A stretch of 64,000 nt of DNA from Sporosarcina psychrophila (GTDB taxonomy: Bacteria > Bacillota > Bacilli > Bacillales_A > Planococcaceae), in assembly GCF_001590685.1 (NCBI RefSeq), contig NZ_CP014616.1, positions 2,603,001 to 2,667,000 of the forward strand. The letters run 5' to 3'. Numbering within the stretch: position 1 is the first letter of the stretch; every line of letters starts with the position of its first letter. Below, in pieces: positions 30,086 through 38,458 of the stretch. The position numbers and the translations under genes are program-made. The notes below the pieces were generated by a model that had not been told where the DNA came from, did not search any database, and worked only from the letters and a program-made list of their open reading frames with translations.

Positions 30086-30595
30086 TTAATTAGCTCTTAC
30101 AAGGAAGAGAGGTTGTCCGTATTCAACGAGCTGACCGTCTTTTACGAGAATCTCAACGATTTCCCCTGAAACTTCCGCTTCAATTTCATTGAATAGCTTC
30201 ATTGCTTCTACGATGCACACGATAGCTTCCGATTTCACGCTATCACCTTTTTGTACATAAGCTGGTACATCAGGGGACGATGCTGAATAGAATGTTCCAA
30301 CCATCGGTGATGTAATTTTGTGCAGCGATGGGTCTTCCACTTGTACTTCAACAACGGGTACAACTGGTGTTACCTGTTGAGGAGCAATTACTTCTTCTGT
30401 TCTCTGAACTTGCTCAGCAGAAACTCCCTGTTGAACAGATTGTTCTTGTTCGACAACTGTTGTAGCTACTGCAGCTTGTGCCGCACTACCTTTTTTTAAT
30501 ACGAGTTTTGCACCATCTGATTCATAAGTGAATTTTTCAATTGAAGATTGATCAATTAGTTTAATAATTTCACGGATTTCTTGAATTTTTAGCAT
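30086..30595 (-). CDS. accB: biotin carboxyl carrier protein
   Basis: Carries the carboxybiotin of acetyl-CoA carboxylase, 169 residues. N-terminal helix (KIQEIREIIKLIDQSSIEKF), a Gln/Val/Pro-rich linker (about 45-92), and the C-terminal biotinyl domain ITSPMVGTFYSASSPDVPAY with the biotin motif EAMKLFNE near residue 134. AGGAGA precedes ATG 30595; the upstream in-frame codons cover the ribosome site. The first gene of accB-accC-yqhY, preceded by repeat R3. Confidence 0.96.
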   Translation of the reverse strand: MLKIQEIREIIKLIDQSSIEKFTYESDGAKLVLKKGSAAQAAVATTVVEQEQSVQQGVSAEQVQRTEEVIAPQQVTPVVPVVEVQVEDPSLHKITSPMVGTFYSASSPDVPAYVQKGDSVKSEAIVCIVEAMKLFNEIEAEVSGEIVEILVKDGQLVEYGQPLFLVRAN

Positions 30596-30740
30596 GATCG
30601 ATTCTCCTGACTCCATTATAATTATGTTCTTTAACTATTTTAGCTGTTTTCGTCCCATATTGAAATAGATAATGGTTATTTACATTAAAGTTTGCTGTTA
30701 AAGAACAAAAGCATAGGCGTATGTTTAGCCCCGATATGTA

Positions 30741-30930
30741 GGAGGGATGCAGTTCAGTCTCACCCGGAAGGCCAGTAGGCAAAGGCCTAAAGTGACAGAG
30801 GAAGGCAGTTTAATTCCGCGACATCCTGTTGCAATAGCTGCATGACCCACGTCGTGTGGGCCAAGGGATAGGCGCTGGAGTCTAGACGTAAAATCTCTAC
30901 GTTACAACTTCTCCACAGTACGAGATTTTA
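30741..30930 (+). repeat. dispersed structured repeat, copy R3
   Basis: About 190 bases between accB and the spoIIIA terminator, in the opposite orientation to R1 and R2. It has GGAGGGATGCA, several short hairpins (for example CCCACgtcGTGGG-type near 30846), ATGACCC, the 20-base block TAGGCGCTGGAGTCTAGACG (30869-30888), a 23-base spacer and TCCACAGTACGAGATTT (30912-30928). The last two blocks and their spacing are identical to R2. No coding potential. Confidence 0.75.
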
Positions 30931-30946
30931 TTATCTCCTCTATAAT

Positions 30947-30971
30947 AAAAAAAAGACCCTATTTAGGGCCT
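30947..30971 (-). terminator. terminator of the spoIIIA operon
   Basis: Hairpin GGCCCTAaatAGGGTC-type followed on the minus strand by eight Ts, 14 bases past the spoIIIAH stop. Confidence 0.8.
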
Positions 30972-30984
30972 TCATTTTCCATAT

Positions 30985-31530
30985 TCATTCCATGTCACCA
31001 GTAAAAGTAATATTCACTGCTTTTGCGTCTTTCCAGCTCGTCATGACGTAATGAGTAATCTCTTCCGCCATTTTAGATGAATGGCCTTCGTTGGAAAGGA
31101 CAGTAATTTTCACTGCACCGTCTTCATTGTAGACAAATGCTTCAGGATATCCCATTGCTTTAATTTGTAATTCCATTAGCGCCTCAGCCGATTCGCGTTT
31201 AGTCAGCTGACCCATCTCTTCGTACACCTTGTTTTTTTCTTCGGCTGTATCAGACGTTAATATTTTAGACAACAATTGCTCCCCAATTTTGCTTCGTTCA
31301 TCACGGATCTGCATTCGCATTTCTTCGAACACAACTGCTTCTGCGAAGACTGGTTGTGTTTTTTCTGCATCATTCGAGTTTTCGACCAGTTGTACAGCGC
31401 TTTCTGAGTCTTTGAAAATGTTGATCCCATCGAACGGCATTGGTGATTTTTCCTTGATGTAATAGATGGAAATGACTGCAACTAGACTGAGCAATGTTAA
31501 AAACCATACTGTTCTTTTATTCGTTCTCAT
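30985..31530 (-). CDS. spoIIIAH: SpoIIIAH, SpoIIQ partner of the feeding-tube channel
   Basis: Mother-cell membrane protein that crosses to the intermembrane space and binds forespore SpoIIQ, 181 residues. One N-terminal membrane helix (residues 8-25), a charged linker, a helical segment (about 75-125, MRMQIRDERSKIGEQLLSKI) and a C-terminal ring-building (YscJ/FliF-like) domain (about 125-178, VKITVLSNEGHSSKMAEEI). About 35 residues shorter than the B. subtilis protein, all in the linker. AGGGGGAA precedes ATG 31530. Confidence 0.9.
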   Translation of the reverse strand: MRTNKRTVWFLTLLSLVAVISIYYIKEKSPMPFDGINIFKDSESAVQLVENSNDAEKTQPVFAEAVVFEEMRMQIRDERSKIGEQLLSKILTSDTAEEKNKVYEEMGQLTKRESAEALMELQIKAMGYPEAFVYNEDGAVKITVLSNEGHSSKMAEEITHYVMTSWKDAKAVNITFTGDME

Positions 31531-31942
31531 TAGTGTTCCCCCTATTATTCATTTTAGCGATGACAATTCGATGTTCGGGCAGCTGGAGGACGGTTGACAG
31601 GATCTTCGATAGTTCGTTTTGAATTTTGAAGTCTTCCGCACCTTCCGCAACGACAAGAACGCCTTGTAGCTCACTTCCCTTTTTAGCCGATGCAGTGGAC
31701 GTTGAAAAGTAATCGGTTAGCTGATTAGTAGACTCCCTATTTTCATAATGGAAATATAACGAAATTTCCCCGATCCCTTCAATTTTCATCAGCGACTCTT
31801 GTAGTGCTGCAAATTCCCCGCTCTCCTCCTTCTTTCCCTTCTCCCCCCCGATGACTCCAAGACTAGAATTGATGAAAATGATGACCAGGAGAACAATCGT
31901 CCCGAGGAGGATCGTATGGGTTTTCCTTGTTGGTTTGTGCAT
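31517..31942 (-). CDS. spoIIIAG: SpoIIIAG, ring protein of the feeding-tube channel
   Basis: Ring-building component of the SpoIIIA-SpoIIQ channel. One membrane helix (residues 10-28) is followed by a short soluble domain with ESLMKIEGIGEISLYFHYEN and LQGVLVVAEGAEDFKIQNEL, the usual SpoIIIAG core. The insertion between these two halves is only about 25 residues, so most of the extra beta-domain that B. subtilis SpoIIIAG carries there seems to be missing; total 141 residues against about 229. GGTGAT just before ATG 31942 supports this start; in-frame ATG 31987 and TTG 31990 are alternatives. It overlaps spoIIIAH by 14 bases. Confidence 0.85.
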   Translation of the reverse strand: MHKPTRKTHTILLGTIVLLVIIFINSSLGVIGGEKGKKEESGEFAALQESLMKIEGIGEISLYFHYENRESTNQLTDYFSTSTASAKKGSELQGVLVVAEGAEDFKIQNELSKILSTVLQLPEHRIVIAKMNNRGNTNENE

Positions 31943-32009
31943 ATTATCACCATTTCCACTCATTGTGCCGCTTGTACGACCTGTCATCAATGAATCATTT
32001 TATGCAGTT

Positions 32010-32177
32010 TCATAGAAGGCTATGACCAAAAATCTTGAAGAATGATTGAATCATCCAAATGCCCATAGCAAGTTTAACAATTGGCAGGAAATTTTCTTCT
32101 GTTTCATTTGGAAATAACAACAGAATTGTTGAAGCCAAAAGGGTGATAAGAAGAACACCTATTAAAAAAGACTCCAT
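32010..32177 (-). CDS. spoIIIAF: SpoIIIAF, membrane part only
   Basis: 55 residues consisting of two hydrophobic helices (about 3-22 and 30-51; MESFLIGVLLITLLASTILL and LPIVKLAMGIWMIQSFFKI) and a stop. SpoIIIAF of B. subtilis has the same two-helix start and then a soluble ring-type domain of about 140 residues, absent here. The name is based on position between spoIIIAE and spoIIIAG and on this topology. GAGGCG before ATG 32177; an ATG four codons upstream is possible. The frame ends cleanly with TGA and spoIIIAG follows, so there is no room for the missing domain. Confidence 0.7.
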   Translation of the reverse strand: MESFLIGVLLITLLASTILLLFPNETEENFLPIVKLAMGIWMIQSFFKIFGHSLL

Positions 32178-32185
32178 TCCACGCC

Positions 32186-33085
32186 TCATTTCATCGTAGT
32201 AATCAACTTCACAAGGATTATTGAAAAAAGTGCAGTATAGATAAACGCAAAAGCTATTAAAAAAGAAACAGCACATAACACAAATAACGTTCTACCAATA
32301 TCGTCCAAAATTCCAGTTATATCTTCATTCGCAAATGGTTCAATGAGTGCTGCGGTCCATCTGTAGAAAAACGCGGTAAGGAGTGTTTTAAACGACGGAA
32401 TGAGTGCAACAGTCCAAATTGCCGATATAAGCCAACCTCCAGCGAAAACACTCGCCCCCGACGAATATCGACCCATCGTTCCCATGCTTTCGGTCATAAA
32501 TGAACCAATAAGAGGGACGTTTTGACGTATCAGCTCTTTAATAGGTTCGCTCGCTAGCCCAGTGAGCGCCCAAGTCATCGTGCCTCCCACGGTTATAAAA
32601 ATGGAGTAAGCTGCAACGACGGCCGAAACCGTTCCCAGAAGGGTCGTCCGAATTAAATCTGCCATTTTAGTAAACGGAACGGCCGGTAGTATCCTAGATA
32701 CAAGATCTAAGATAAGTGCAGCTGTTAAAAGTGGTATCAGTACTTTCTCCGTGAGGACAATTGCACCATTTGCAAATAACAGCATTGCAGGCTGAAAGTT
32801 CAGCATACTGAATGCTCCACCCGCAGCAACCATGCTGGCAGTCAATATCGGATAAATAGAAATGAACATCATCGATATCGAGTTTGCAATATCACGAATG
32901 AGAGTTAGATGATCAAATGCGGGTTGCAATACAACCGTTACAACAATAAATATCAAAATCATCCTCGTCCATTTTGCAAACGATGGGAACAAAAAATCTA
33001 CCAACAATGCCATAAAAGTTGCAATGATGATAATGACAAAGCTTGACAATACGGTTCCGAGTATCGATTCTAAAAAAGAAATCAT
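32186..33085 (-). CDS. spoIIIAE: SpoIIIAE polytopic membrane protein, N-terminally short
   Basis: 299 residues with about seven or eight membrane helices; the conserved central segment is AALILDLVSRILPAVPFTKM, LLGTVSAVVAAYSI, SEPIKELIRQNVPLIGSFM and MGRYSSGASVFAGGWL, as in SpoIIIAE. The B. subtilis protein has about 100 further residues at the N-terminus, including a signal peptide and soluble part; here the first helix begins at residue 8. The function is as a core integral component of the mother-cell side of the channel. AGGCGGGG-type site upstream of ATG 33085. Confidence 0.88.
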   Translation of the reverse strand: MISFLESILGTVLSSFVIIIIATFMALLVDFLFPSFAKWTRMILIFIVVTVVLQPAFDHLTLIRDIANSISMMFISIYPILTASMVAAGGAFSMLNFQPAMLLFANGAIVLTEKVLIPLLTAALILDLVSRILPAVPFTKMADLIRTTLLGTVSAVVAAYSIFITVGGTMTWALTGLASEPIKELIRQNVPLIGSFMTESMGTMGRYSSGASVFAGGWLISAIWTVALIPSFKTLLTAFFYRWTAALIEPFANEDITGILDDIGRTLFVLCAVSFLIAFAFIYTALFSIILVKLITTMK

Positions 33086-33100
33086 GGATGCCCCGCCTGT

Positions 33101-33478
33101 TCATTTTGTAATGAGTTTTGAAAGGATTTCGATTAATGCGGACGTCTGCTGCATCCACAAAGTCAGTATGACAATTTTTACAGCGAAATGAGCTACTGCG
33201 GCAAGTGAGCCGTATCCTGCCTCTTCGATATGTTTTGCGATGAGCTCAGAGACATAAAACAGAATGGCACTGCCGATTAATAATTTTGCAAATGGATCTG
33301 GTAATGGTTCAAACAAAGCGACAAAATATTTTCCGAACGGAAAGACGATTGTATTAAGCAGGTGGAAGAGAAAATAGAAAAAAATAGATGCATACAAAAT
33401 TGGTTGCAATTTAGGTACAGTAAATGAAATGAGGAGGAGAATAAGGAAGACAACAATTAACTGAATTAAGGTTAACAT
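33101..33478 (-). CDS. spoIIIAD: SpoIIIAD membrane protein
   Basis: 125 residues with about four hydrophobic helices; YVSELIAKHIEEAGYGSLAA and AHFAVKIVILTLWM match the conserved IAEFGAQLTKDAGQGAIA-like and GKILILVMAV-like parts of SpoIIIAD. ATG 33478 overlaps the spoIIIAC stop as TGATG; a longer start seven codons upstream is possible. Part of the mother-cell SpoIIIA complex. Confidence 0.82.
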   Translation of the reverse strand: MLTLIQLIVVFLILLLISFTVPKLQPILYASIFFYFLFHLLNTIVFPFGKYFVALFEPLPDPFAKLLIGSAILFYVSELIAKHIEEAGYGSLAAVAHFAVKIVILTLWMQQTSALIEILSKLITK

Positions 33479-33687
33479 CAGACTGACATCGACAACCACT
33501 GGAAAAACTCCGTGATTTCAGTGAAGAAAATCTTCAGGAAGCGGAGCATTTCAGCAGTGATATAGATATAAGCGATGAAAAAAAGAAAAAAGGAAAACTC
33601 TTTCCTGCCAGTTTGTTCGAAAAAGATATGCAGAAAACCGATGACTAATCCGATACCGGCAACGCGTAGCAAATCATTTAGTTCCAT
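33478..33687 (-). CDS. spoIIIAC: SpoIIIAC membrane protein, first gene of the operon
   Basis: 69 residues, two membrane helices (about 8-24 and 31-54), RVAGIGLVIGFLHIFFEQTG being the recognisable SpoIIIAC start. GGGGGAATACCGG precedes ATG 33687. In B. subtilis spoIIIAC is third, after spoIIIAA and spoIIIAB; here it is first, with a sigma-E-like promoter directly upstream and the efp terminator just beyond that. Confidence 0.85.
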   Translation of the reverse strand: MELNDLLRVAGIGLVIGFLHIFFEQTGRKEFSFFLFFIAYIYITAEMLRFLKIFFTEITEFFQWLSMSV

Positions 33688-33709
33688 CCGGTATTCCCCC
33701 CATTGCACT

Positions 33710-33738
33710 ATCCTATGTGCAGAGGAACTGTCATATGC
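33710..33738 (-). promoter_or_regulatory. sigma-E-like promoter of the spoIIIA operon
   Basis: Minus strand GCATATG (33738-33732), 14-base spacer, CATAGGAT (33717-33710), against the sigma-E consensus KMATATT-N14-CATACAMT: 6 of 7 and 6 of 8 matches. It starts 23 bases upstream of the spoIIIAC start codon and abuts the efp terminator, so it is a dedicated promoter. Confidence 0.7.
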
Positions 33739-33739
33739 A

Positions 33740-33782
33740 AAAAAACACCTTGCATCCCGATTTGGAATGCAAGGTGTTTTTT
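33740..33782 (-). terminator. terminator after efp
   Basis: Arms AAACACCTTGCAT / ATGCAAGGTGTTT with an 11-base loop and an A-run/T-run on either side, 41 bases past the efp stop. Confidence 0.9.
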
Positions 33783-33823
33783 GAGTTTTAACAAAGTAAG
33801 TTGGCAAAAAGAACGATTCTTCC

Positions 33824-34381
33824 TTATGCGCGAGAAACGTATTCAGATTCCACTGTGTTGATGATAAGTTTATCTCCGATGTTAACGAAGAATGGCACTT
33901 GTACAACAACGCCAGTTTCCATTTTAGCTGGTTTAGAACCACCGCTCGCTGTATCGCCTTTAATACCCGGCTCAGTTTCTGCAACTTCAAGGACAACTGT
34001 TACAGGTAGTTCAACACCAAGTACTTCATCTTTAAACAAGATAACATGAACTTCCATATTTTCTTTTAGGAACTTCAATTCGTCTTCAATCTGCTTCTCT
34101 GGAAGTTCAATCTGTTCGTACGATTCGTTATCCATAAAGACATGCTCGTCTCCATTTGCATACAAATATTGCATGCGGCGGTTATCAATTTGTGCTTTCG
34201 CCACTTTTTCTCCAGCACGGAACGTTTTTTCATTGACGTTGCCTGAACGTAAGTTACGCAGTTTCGAACGAACGAACGCCGCGCCTTTACCTGGTTTAAC
34301 GTGTTGGAAATCCATTACGCGCCAAATATCCCCGTCAAATTCGATTGTTAATCCTGTTTTAAAGTCGTTTACTGAAATCAA
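33824..34381 (-). CDS. efp: elongation factor P
   Basis: Relieves ribosome stalling at polyproline, 185 residues in three beta-barrel domains. The modifiable lysine is K32 in the loop [14 protein letters not shown], as in B. subtilis where it receives 5-aminopentanol. The C-terminal signature [20 protein letters not shown] is present. GGAGG precedes ATG 34381. It follows the pepP-like gene by 25 bases; the B. subtilis neighbour yqhV is not found. Confidence 0.97.
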   Translation of the reverse strand: MISVNDFKTGLTIEFDGDIWRVMDFQHVKPGKGAAFVRSKLRNLRSGNVNEKTFRAGEKVAKAQIDNRRMQYLYANGDEHVFMDNESYEQIELPEKQIEDELKFLKENMEVHVILFKDEVLGVELPVTVVLEVAETEPGIKGDTASGGSKPAKMETGVVVQVPFFVNIGDKLIINTVESEYVSRA

Positions 34382-34406
34382 GATGATTCCTCCAATTAAT
34401 AATAGA

Positions 34407-35465
34407 TTATAAGATAAGTAGTTCTTTTGTTGAATGTGTTAAACGTTCGTTACCATTTTGTGTCATAATGATATCGTCCTCGATACGGACACCGCCGATT
34501 CCAGGCAGATAGATACCTGGCTCAACAGTGACAACCATATTTGGCTCAAGTATCGTTCCAGAACGGAAAGATAATGCCGGTCCTTCGTGCACTTCAAGAC
34601 CGATACCATGTCCCGTTGAATGACCAAATGCTTCACCGTAGCCTTTAGATATGATGTAATCGCGTGCAATTGCATCCGCTTCTATTCCGGTCATTCCCGG
34701 TTTAATCTCTTTTAAAGCAAGTTCTTGTGCTGCAAGAGTCACTGCGTAAATCTCTTTCAGTTTATCAGAAGGTTCACCGACAGCGACAGTACGCGTAATG
34801 TCAGAAATATACCCTTCATACAATGCGCCGAAATCGAGCGTAATAAGATCTCCTGATTCGATTACTTTGTCCGTTGCAACTCCGTGTGGAAGTGCTCCGC
34901 GTAAACCAGATGCCACGATAATTGAGAAGGAAGATGAAGTTGCCCCTTGTTTACGCATCGCAAACTCAAGTTCATTTGAGACTTCTAATTCCGTCACGCC
35001 CGGCTTGATAAATTTACAAATATGCGTGAATGCATCATCTGCAATTTTAGCTGCTTTTTTCAAAATAGCTAGCTCATCTTCTGTTTTCACCATCCGCAGT
35101 TTTTCGACGAGTCCCGAAACAGGTTTTAGCTCCGCTTCGACTTTTCCATTATATAATTCGTAAAGACCAAATGACATATCATCTTTTTCGAAACCGATTG
35201 TCCGAAGCTTCATGTTTTTCGCTTGCTCGGCCACTTCTTCAATGATGGTAGTCGTATGCTGAACGATACGGAAGCCATTGATTTCTCGTTCCGCCTGTTC
35301 AGTATAACGGAAATCTGTAATGAACACTGCATCGTCAGACGAGATAAGAGCAAGTCCTGCTGTCCCCGTGAAGCCAGTCATGTAACGACGGTTGTACGAG
35401 TTCGTAACGAGTAGTGCATCAATGCCATTTTCTGTTAACAGCTCACGTAGTTTTGTCAATTTCAC
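34407..35465 (-). CDS. yqhT: M24 Xaa-Pro-type aminopeptidase
   Basis: Two-metal aminopeptidase removing residues before proline, 352 residues. N-terminal creatinase-like domain (1-125, [16 protein letters not shown]) and pita-bread catalytic domain with metal ligands in [47 protein letters not shown] and GVRIEDD. AAGGGG precedes GTG 35465; the longer frame upstream overlaps aroQ. Name from position beside efp. Confidence 0.92.
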   Translation of the reverse strand: MKLTKLRELLTENGIDALLVTNSYNRRYMTGFTGTAGLALISSDDAVFITDFRYTEQAEREINGFRIVQHTTTIIEEVAEQAKNMKLRTIGFEKDDMSFGLYELYNGKVEAELKPVSGLVEKLRMVKTEDELAILKKAAKIADDAFTHICKFIKPGVTELEVSNELEFAMRKQGATSSSFSIIVASGLRGALPHGVATDKVIESGDLITLDFGALYEGYISDITRTVAVGEPSDKLKEIYAVTLAAQELALKEIKPGMTGIEADAIARDYIISKGYGEAFGHSTGHGIGLEVHEGPALSFRSGTILEPNMVVTVEPGIYLPGIGGVRIEDDIIMTQNGNERLTHSTKELLIL

Positions 35466-35469
35466 AGTT

Positions 35470-35916
35470 TCATACCCCTTTTCCCCGGAGAAGGAAAGCG
35501 TGGAAGGCGAGTTCATATCCGTCCGTGCCGAATCCAGCTAACTGGCCGATACAGACTGGCGCAATAACGGATGTCTCTCTGAACGGTTCACGGCTATGTA
35601 TGTTCGAAATATGAATTTCGATGACAGGTACATCAACAGACGCGACAGCATCACGCAGAGCGATACTATAATGCGTAAACGCACCTGGATTGAAGACAAT
35701 ACCATCCAAGCCAGCGTCTTCTGCTTCATGGATTCGGTCGATTAAAGCACCTTCCCAGTTAGATTGGAAGAATGATAGTTCAACACCATGTAACAAAGCC
35801 ACTTTGTCTAATTTACGTTCAACGTCTTCCAATGTTTCTGCGCCATAAATACCCGGCTCTCTCTTTCCGAGCCTGTTAAGATTGGGTCCGTTCAGAATTA
35901 GTAACTTCATCGCCAC
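35470..35916 (-). CDS. aroQ: type II 3-dehydroquinate dehydratase
   Basis: Third step of the shikimate pathway, 148 residues. ILNGPNLNRLGKREPGIYG with the catalytic Tyr, NPGAFTHYSIALRDAV near residue 75, and EIHISNIHSREPFRETSV with the catalytic His. GAGGGG precedes GTG 35916; an ATG two codons later is possible. It is four bases from the peptidase gene. Confidence 0.96.
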   Translation of the reverse strand: MAMKLLILNGPNLNRLGKREPGIYGAETLEDVERKLDKVALLHGVELSFFQSNWEGALIDRIHEAEDAGLDGIVFNPGAFTHYSIALRDAVASVDVPVIEIHISNIHSREPFRETSVIAPVCIGQLAGFGTDGYELAFHAFLLRGKGV

Positions 35917-35972
35917 ACCATTCCCCTCACCGTTGTCTATCCCATTTTATCATATCGTTCTTTTGTAGCAAC

Positions 35973-36401
35973 TCATTTTACACTTTCATCCGAAAGTTTC
36001 TTCATAAAAACGGCCGTTCCAGTAATAAACCTGAAAACAATTGCCATAACGGCAAAATATGGGAGTGATATGGATTTTATAGCTTCTAAAGGCGTTTTCG
36101 GTGAGCCAATCGTCCATTCGACTGCAAAAACAACGATAATTCCGATGATTAAGGCTGTAATAGATGGAGGAATTGACGTTGTGAATGAAACCGCAAAATA
36201 AACAATAATATATAACAATACTAGCGCTACAAAAAGCAAAGCCCATTTGATTGTGAAATGTGCCGAAGCGAACAACTGCCACTTTTTTGCCCAGCCAACA
36301 GGCGACCAGCTTATAAAATTAAATGACTGCAAAAATTTTAGTGCTATTGTAGTGAAAATGGCGCCAATTAGCGCGGTCCATATTAATGTTTTATTAATCA
36401 T
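35973..36401 (-). CDS. yqhR: YqhR-like membrane protein
   Basis: 142 residues with four hydrophobic helices (about 7-24, 50-72, 80-96, 115-130). No functional motif. The position between aroQ and yqhQ matches B. subtilis yqhR, and the N-terminal half (SFNFISWSPVGWA) fits that family. Function unknown. Confidence 0.7.
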   Translation of the reverse strand: MINKTLIWTALIGAIFTTIALKFLQSFNFISWSPVGWAKKWQLFASAHFTIKWALLFVALVLLYIIVYFAVSFTTSIPPSITALIIGIIVVFAVEWTIGSPKTPLEAIKSISLPYFAVMAIVFRFITGTAVFMKKLSDESVK

Positions 36402-36530
36402 GAAAATCCCTCCTATACAAAGTGTCGGGAGGTTCAGAACATTTTAAACATCATTGTGGAGTGTATGGCTGTTTTTTAGTATAATGAATTATAGGATTTA
36501 GTTGATATAAAAGAAAGCGTGGGTAAATGT

Positions 36531-37511
36531 ATGGGAAAAGAACAACAACCTCCCGCTTACGGGGGACAAGCACTTGTCGAAGGGGTAATGTTCGGCGGTA
36601 AAAATCATACTGTGGCGGCAATTAGACGGAAGGACGATACAATCGATTACTTCCATCTGCCTAAAGAAAAGAATAGTGTCCGGATGAAACTGAAAAAAAT
36701 CCCATTTGTTGGGGGGATAGTTGCATTAATCGAATCCGCTGGCGTCGGATCGCGGCATTTAACATTTTCAAGCGAACGGTACGATGTAATGCCGGGAGAA
36801 GAAATAGAAAAGGAAGAAGAGACTTCAAAATTAGCGATGGTTCTTGGTGTCGCTGCGGTCGGAGTATTATCTCTGCTTTTCGGGAAATTTGTTTTCACAC
36901 TTATCCCAGTTTTTCTTGCACAAGCATTGCAGTTTGTTGCTCCCGGGAAAACTGCCCAAATTTTACTTGAAAGTTTGTTCAAACTTATTTTGTTACTGAC
37001 GTATGTTTCCCTCATCTCGATGACTCCCCTTATTAAACGGGTATTCCAATATCACGGGGCTGAGCATAAAGTAATCAACGCTTATGAAAACAAATTGCCC
37101 ATGACAGTCGAAAATGTTCAGGCACAGTCAAGACTTCATTTCCGTTGCGGCAGTAGTTTCATGCTATTCACTGTAATTGTTGGGATGTTTGTCTACTTCC
37201 TCGTGCCGACCGACCCATTTTGGTTACGCATTGTGAACCGGATTCTTCTTATTCCGGTTGTGCTTGGTATTTCTTTCGAGGTTTTACAATTAACAAACTC
37301 ACTTCGTAACGTTCCAGTACTGAAATATTTAGGTTATCCTGGATTGTGGCTTCAGTTATTGACGACAAAAGATCCGGATGACAAGCAAGTAGAAGTTGCA
37401 ATTGCTTCATTCGAAAGATTGTTAGAGATTGAAGAGCATGGCGCTGTGGCTATGGAAGTTGTAACGAAGAGCGATTCTGAAACAGAAACAGAAACTGTTC
37501 CTGTAACTTAA
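36531..37511 (+). CDS. yqhQ: DUF1385 membrane protein YqhQ
   Basis: 326 residues; DUF1385 family with YGGQALVEGVMFGGKNHTVA at the N-terminus, two central helices (about 103-125, 150-165), the conserved FQYHGAEHKVINAYE and HFRCGSSFM, and further helices near 220-260. Function is not established. ATG 36531 is preferred; an in-frame GTG four codons earlier is also possible. Divergent from yqhR; a TATAAT box lies about 45 bases upstream. Confidence 0.88.
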   Translation: MGKEQQPPAYGGQALVEGVMFGGKNHTVAAIRRKDDTIDYFHLPKEKNSVRMKLKKIPFVGGIVALIESAGVGSRHLTFSSERYDVMPGEEIEKEEETSKLAMVLGVAAVGVLSLLFGKFVFTLIPVFLAQALQFVAPGKTAQILLESLFKLILLLTYVSLISMTPLIKRVFQYHGAEHKVINAYENKLPMTVENVQAQSRLHFRCGSSFMLFTVIVGMFVYFLVPTDPFWLRIVNRILLIPVVLGISFEVLQLTNSLRNVPVLKYLGYPGLWLQLLTTKDPDDKQVEVAIASFERLLEIEEHGAVAMEVVTKSDSETETETVPVT

Positions 37512-37512
37512 G

Positions 37513-37551
37513 AAAAGCGGAAGCTGCCAATTATGGCTACTTCCGCTTTTT
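37513..37551. terminator. bidirectional terminator
   Basis: Arms AAAAGCGGAAG / CTTCCGCTTTT, between convergent yqhQ (+) and lipM (-), with runs suited to both directions. Confidence 0.85.
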
Positions 37552-37565
37552 CATTTAATTAGGTA

Positions 37566-38402
37566 TTATTTCTTAAATGTCCAGTCGTCATTTGCATATT
37601 TAGTACGTTCAATTTCGAAGACATATTGGAGCTGTTGCTCTGTTAATTCCATAGGTTCCAGTTCCATATCGAGCGCTAATTCAAATCCTTTTGAAAACGC
37701 GTCCGCACATTCGCTAACCGTCACTGGACGGTCAACCAATCTATCGATCGCTACCGCTTTCTCAGGCAAGCTTGTACGCATTTGTTCACGCTGCACTTCT
37801 GACTTGAATGTAAAAAGGGAAACGAGCTTATCAACATCCAGACTTAGAAGTATCGCACCGTGCTGCAAAATGACACCTTTCTGTCTCGTCTGCGCACTGC
37901 CAGCCACTTTCTTTCCTTCAACAACAAGTTCATACCAACTAGGCGCATCAAAACACACGGCGCTTTTTGGTTTTTTTAAATCATCGCTCTGTTGCGCCGT
38001 TTGGGGCACTGAAAATGTTGCATCCAGCCCAAGATTACGGAACCCTTCAAGCACACCACCCGAAATAACACGGTATGCTTCCGTAACCGTTTCAGGCATA
38101 TTCGGATAACTTTCACTGACAATTACGCTGTATGTAAGTTCATGTTCATGGAGAACGCCTCTTCCTCCAGTAGGTCGCCTGACGAAACCAAGCCCATGTT
38201 TTTTCACTTCATCCAAATTTATTTCTTTTTCAACACTTTGAAAATAACCAATCGACAGTGTCGCCGGCTCCCATTCATAAAATCGAAGCACTGGACCAAT
38301 TTCCCCTTTACTATGCCATTCCAGCAATGCTTCGTCGAGCGCCATGTTGAACGAAGCGCGGCATTTCCCTGAATTAATGAAGTGCCAAACCTTTTTCCCC
38401 AT
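37566..38402 (-). CDS. lipM: octanoyltransferase LipM
   Basis: Transfers octanoyl from acyl carrier protein to GcvH in lipoate assembly, 278 residues. The active-site cysteine C150 ([14 protein letters not shown]) has the same number as in B. subtilis Lip[20 protein letters not shown] and [20 protein letters not shown] complete the family signature. It supplies lipoyl groups that BkdB and the glycine cleavage system in this window need. Own unit, facing yqhQ. Confidence 0.95.
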   Translation of the reverse strand: MGKKVWHFINSGKCRASFNMALDEALLEWHSKGEIGPVLRFYEWEPATLSIGYFQSVEKEINLDEVKKHGLGFVRRPTGGRGVLHEHELTYSVIVSESYPNMPETVTEAYRVISGGVLEGFRNLGLDATFSVPQTAQQSDDLKKPKSAVCFDAPSWYELVVEGKKVAGSAQTRQKGVILQHGAILLSLDVDKLVSLFTFKSEVQREQMRTSLPEKAVAIDRLVDRPVTVSECADAFSKGFELALDMELEPMELTEQQLQYVFEIERTKYANDDWTFKK

Positions 38403-38458
38403 CCGAATTCCCCCCCTTCACAACGACTATCATTTTAACATTCCCATCAACACTTAGG

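Noticed and set aside
36478..36484. Complete sigma-A promoter for yqhQ
   Set aside because: A TATAAT is visible but no -35 at 16-18 bases; recorded only in the yqhQ entry.
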